DNA of 64,000 nucleotides from CBDUXP01 sp965371225 [NCBI: uncultured bacterium] (lineage in GTDB: Bacteria; Abyssobacteria; SURF-5; CBDUXP01), in assembly GCA_965371225.1 (NCBI GenBank), contig CBDUXP010000017.1, positions 1 through 64,000 of the forward strand, in the 5' to 3' direction. Both the position numbers and the translations under genes were made by a program. Below are positions 63,147-64,000 of the stretch, piece by piece; within the stretch, counting starts at the first letter, position 1; every line of letters begins with the position of its first letter. The notes below the pieces were generated by a model. That model had not been told where the DNA came from. It ran no database searches and saw only the letters and a list, made by a program, of their open reading frames with translations.

Positions 63147-64000
63147 CTAGGTGCCCACGTGCGACGGCAGCCCGTCCTCCTGGCCGGCCACGCGCGCCGG
63201 CTCGGCCCGCCGTCGCCCGAGTGGGATCTTTATTATCCACGCCAAGCGCAGCGACCGCACGCCCTGCTCGCGGCCGATGCCCAGCAGCCCACCGAGCAGG
63301 TCGAACCGCCGCGTATCGGCTGTGGCGTCGGCGGCGTACCGCACCAGCGGCCCCACCCGCCATTCGTTGCGCTCCGCCGTGCGCTCGTGCCGGTACAAAT
63401 TCCACAGGGCCCAGGACAACTTGCTGCCGTCAGGGTGCCGCTCGTGATGATACAGCGTGAAGACGGGCGCGTACTGATAATCGAAGCCCTGGGGGTCCCG
63501 GAACCACAGGGGGGAGAGCAGATTCGTGCGGGAGGACCCGTCCGGCCACTGCTCGTAGTTGAAAAAGGGCCAGACGCGGGAGTAGAGGTACTGCTCGTCC
63601 CGTTCGTGCCACACGATACGTTCCTCGCGCAGGAACAGCGCGACGGACGTTTGCGACCGCGTCACCCCCACCTCGCTCGTGTCCTTCGAGTAGAAGATGA
63701 ACGGCCACGCGACGTGGTGCGTCTCGCGTCCCCCGCTCGTGAACCCGGTGAACAGGGGCCAAACCTGGCGCTTGCGGCTGGCGCCGTCCCGCCGGACGAA
63801 GAACGGCCACGGCGCGGCCACTTCGCGGTAGTTGCCCTGATGGTGGTCCAGCACGCTGAAGAAGGGCCACAGCACTGAGCGATAGTCCCGCCTGGCGGAA
63901 TGTTCGTAGGTCCAGAAGGGCCAGGTCATGCCGCGGCGGCCCGGCTGGGCGCGGTGGAGATCGAACTCTTCCCGGTACACGAATGGCCACGCATAGAATC
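63147..64000 (-). CDS. WPF-repeat protein beside MlaED (5' end outside window)
   Basis: At least 284 residues; the frame continues past the window edge (FYAWPFVYREEF is read just before the first in-window start at 63980). A WPF or WPL motif recurs about every 20-30 residues: TWPFWTYE, LWPFFSVL, PWPFFVRR, VWPLFTGF, AWPFIFYS, VWPFFNYE, then degenerate ones (LSPLWFRD, YAPVFTLY, WALWNLY). Between them are hydrophilic turns and alternating aromatic residues, as in a beta-rich or barrel-like repeat. No family is recognised. It is the upstream neighbour of mlaE with a two-base gap, so a lipid-transport partner is plausible. Confidence 0.7.
   Translation of the reverse strand, partial: FYAWPFVYREEFDLHRAQPGRRGMTWPFWTYEHSARRDYRSVLWPFFSVLDHHQGNYREVAAPWPFFVRRDGASRKRQVWPLFTGFTSGGRETHHVAWPFIFYSKDTSEVGVTRSQTSVALFLREERIVWHERDEQYLYSRVWPFFNYEQWPDGSSRTNLLSPLWFRDPQGFDYQYAPVFTLYHHERHPDGSKLSWALWNLYRHERTAERNEWRVGPLVRYAADATADTRRFDLLGGLLGIGREQGVRSLRLAWIIKIPLGRRRAEPARVAGQEDGLPSHVGT

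Noticed and set aside
1-64000. CRISPR array
   Set aside because: No run of regularly spaced identical repeats with unique spacers was seen; the only tandem repeat (1-247) has two long copies.

Overview
The window is about 64 kb of GC-rich bacterial chromosome from a diderm (Gram-negative-type) organism. Evidence for an outer membrane is a TonB-dependent receptor, MlaE/MlaD-type lipid transport genes, lipoprotein signal peptides and an apparent LolA/LolB-like lipoprotein. The mix of long cyclase-ATPase proteins, paired acyl-CoA dehydrogenases, many GT-C membrane glycosyltransferases and environmental-type intergenic repeats suggests an uncultivated soil or groundwater lineage (Desulfobacterota/Binatota/Myxococcota-like), but no marker here fixes the phylum. 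No CRISPR array, transposase or prophage was seen.

Layout. 1-247: tandem intergenic repeat. 245-5772: divergent pair of a zinc-ribbon/cyclase/AAA/TPR signalling protein and a rhomboid-fold protein that lacks its catalytic serine. 5850-8198: two acyl-CoA dehydrogenase genes whose FAD and catalytic motifs are complementary, suggesting an obligate heteromer. 8199-9260: lower-GC segment with a TfoX-N-like gene beside tRNA-Leu(CAG). 9315-14935: minus-strand group of GT-C glycosyltransferase, threonine aldolase, MazG, glycine-zipper lipoprotein and a short PilB/GspE-type ATPase. 15204-21948: SGNH hydrolase, DUF456 protein, RecD2 helicase, YfhO-type protein. 21969-26410: ABC-type binding protein, TonB receptor with a long leader, a decayed 3-hydroxyacyl-CoA dehydrogenase fragment and a metallophosphoesterase. 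26494-30417: M50 protease, acyl-CoA synthetase and a lower-GC HNH-nuclease/helical-repeat singleton.

30531-64000 is an unbroken run of minus-strand genes, very many joined by ATGA, GTGA or TGATG overlaps. In transcription order: WPF-repeat protein (runs off the window), MlaE, MlaD, a DPM1-like glycosyltransferase; then PRPP synthetase, MDR dehydrogenase, TldD/TldE, endonuclease V, HyuA/HyuB, a galactokinase-like kinase, a lipoprotein, a HEAT-repeat protein, a small exported protein; then LepA, LepB, HemW; then a flippase, three GT2 enzymes, two GT4 enzymes, a YfhO-type protein, a methyltransferase, two more GT2 enzymes and a DUF2723 protein.

The 30.5-43.9 kb part reads as a surface-glycan or glycolipid assembly locus. 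GT2/DPM-type enzymes would charge polyprenyl phosphate, GT2/GT4 enzymes would build the chain, the flippase would move it across the membrane, and the YfhO, DUF2723 and GT-C proteins would transfer sugars on the outer face. The most unusual signals are the complementary dehydrogenase pair, the pseudo-rhomboid with a leaderless-looking small ORF before it, the WPF-repeat protein next to MlaED, the HNH/helical-repeat singleton, the TonB-receptor leader, and active-site substitutions in the galactokinase-like and metallophosphoesterase proteins.
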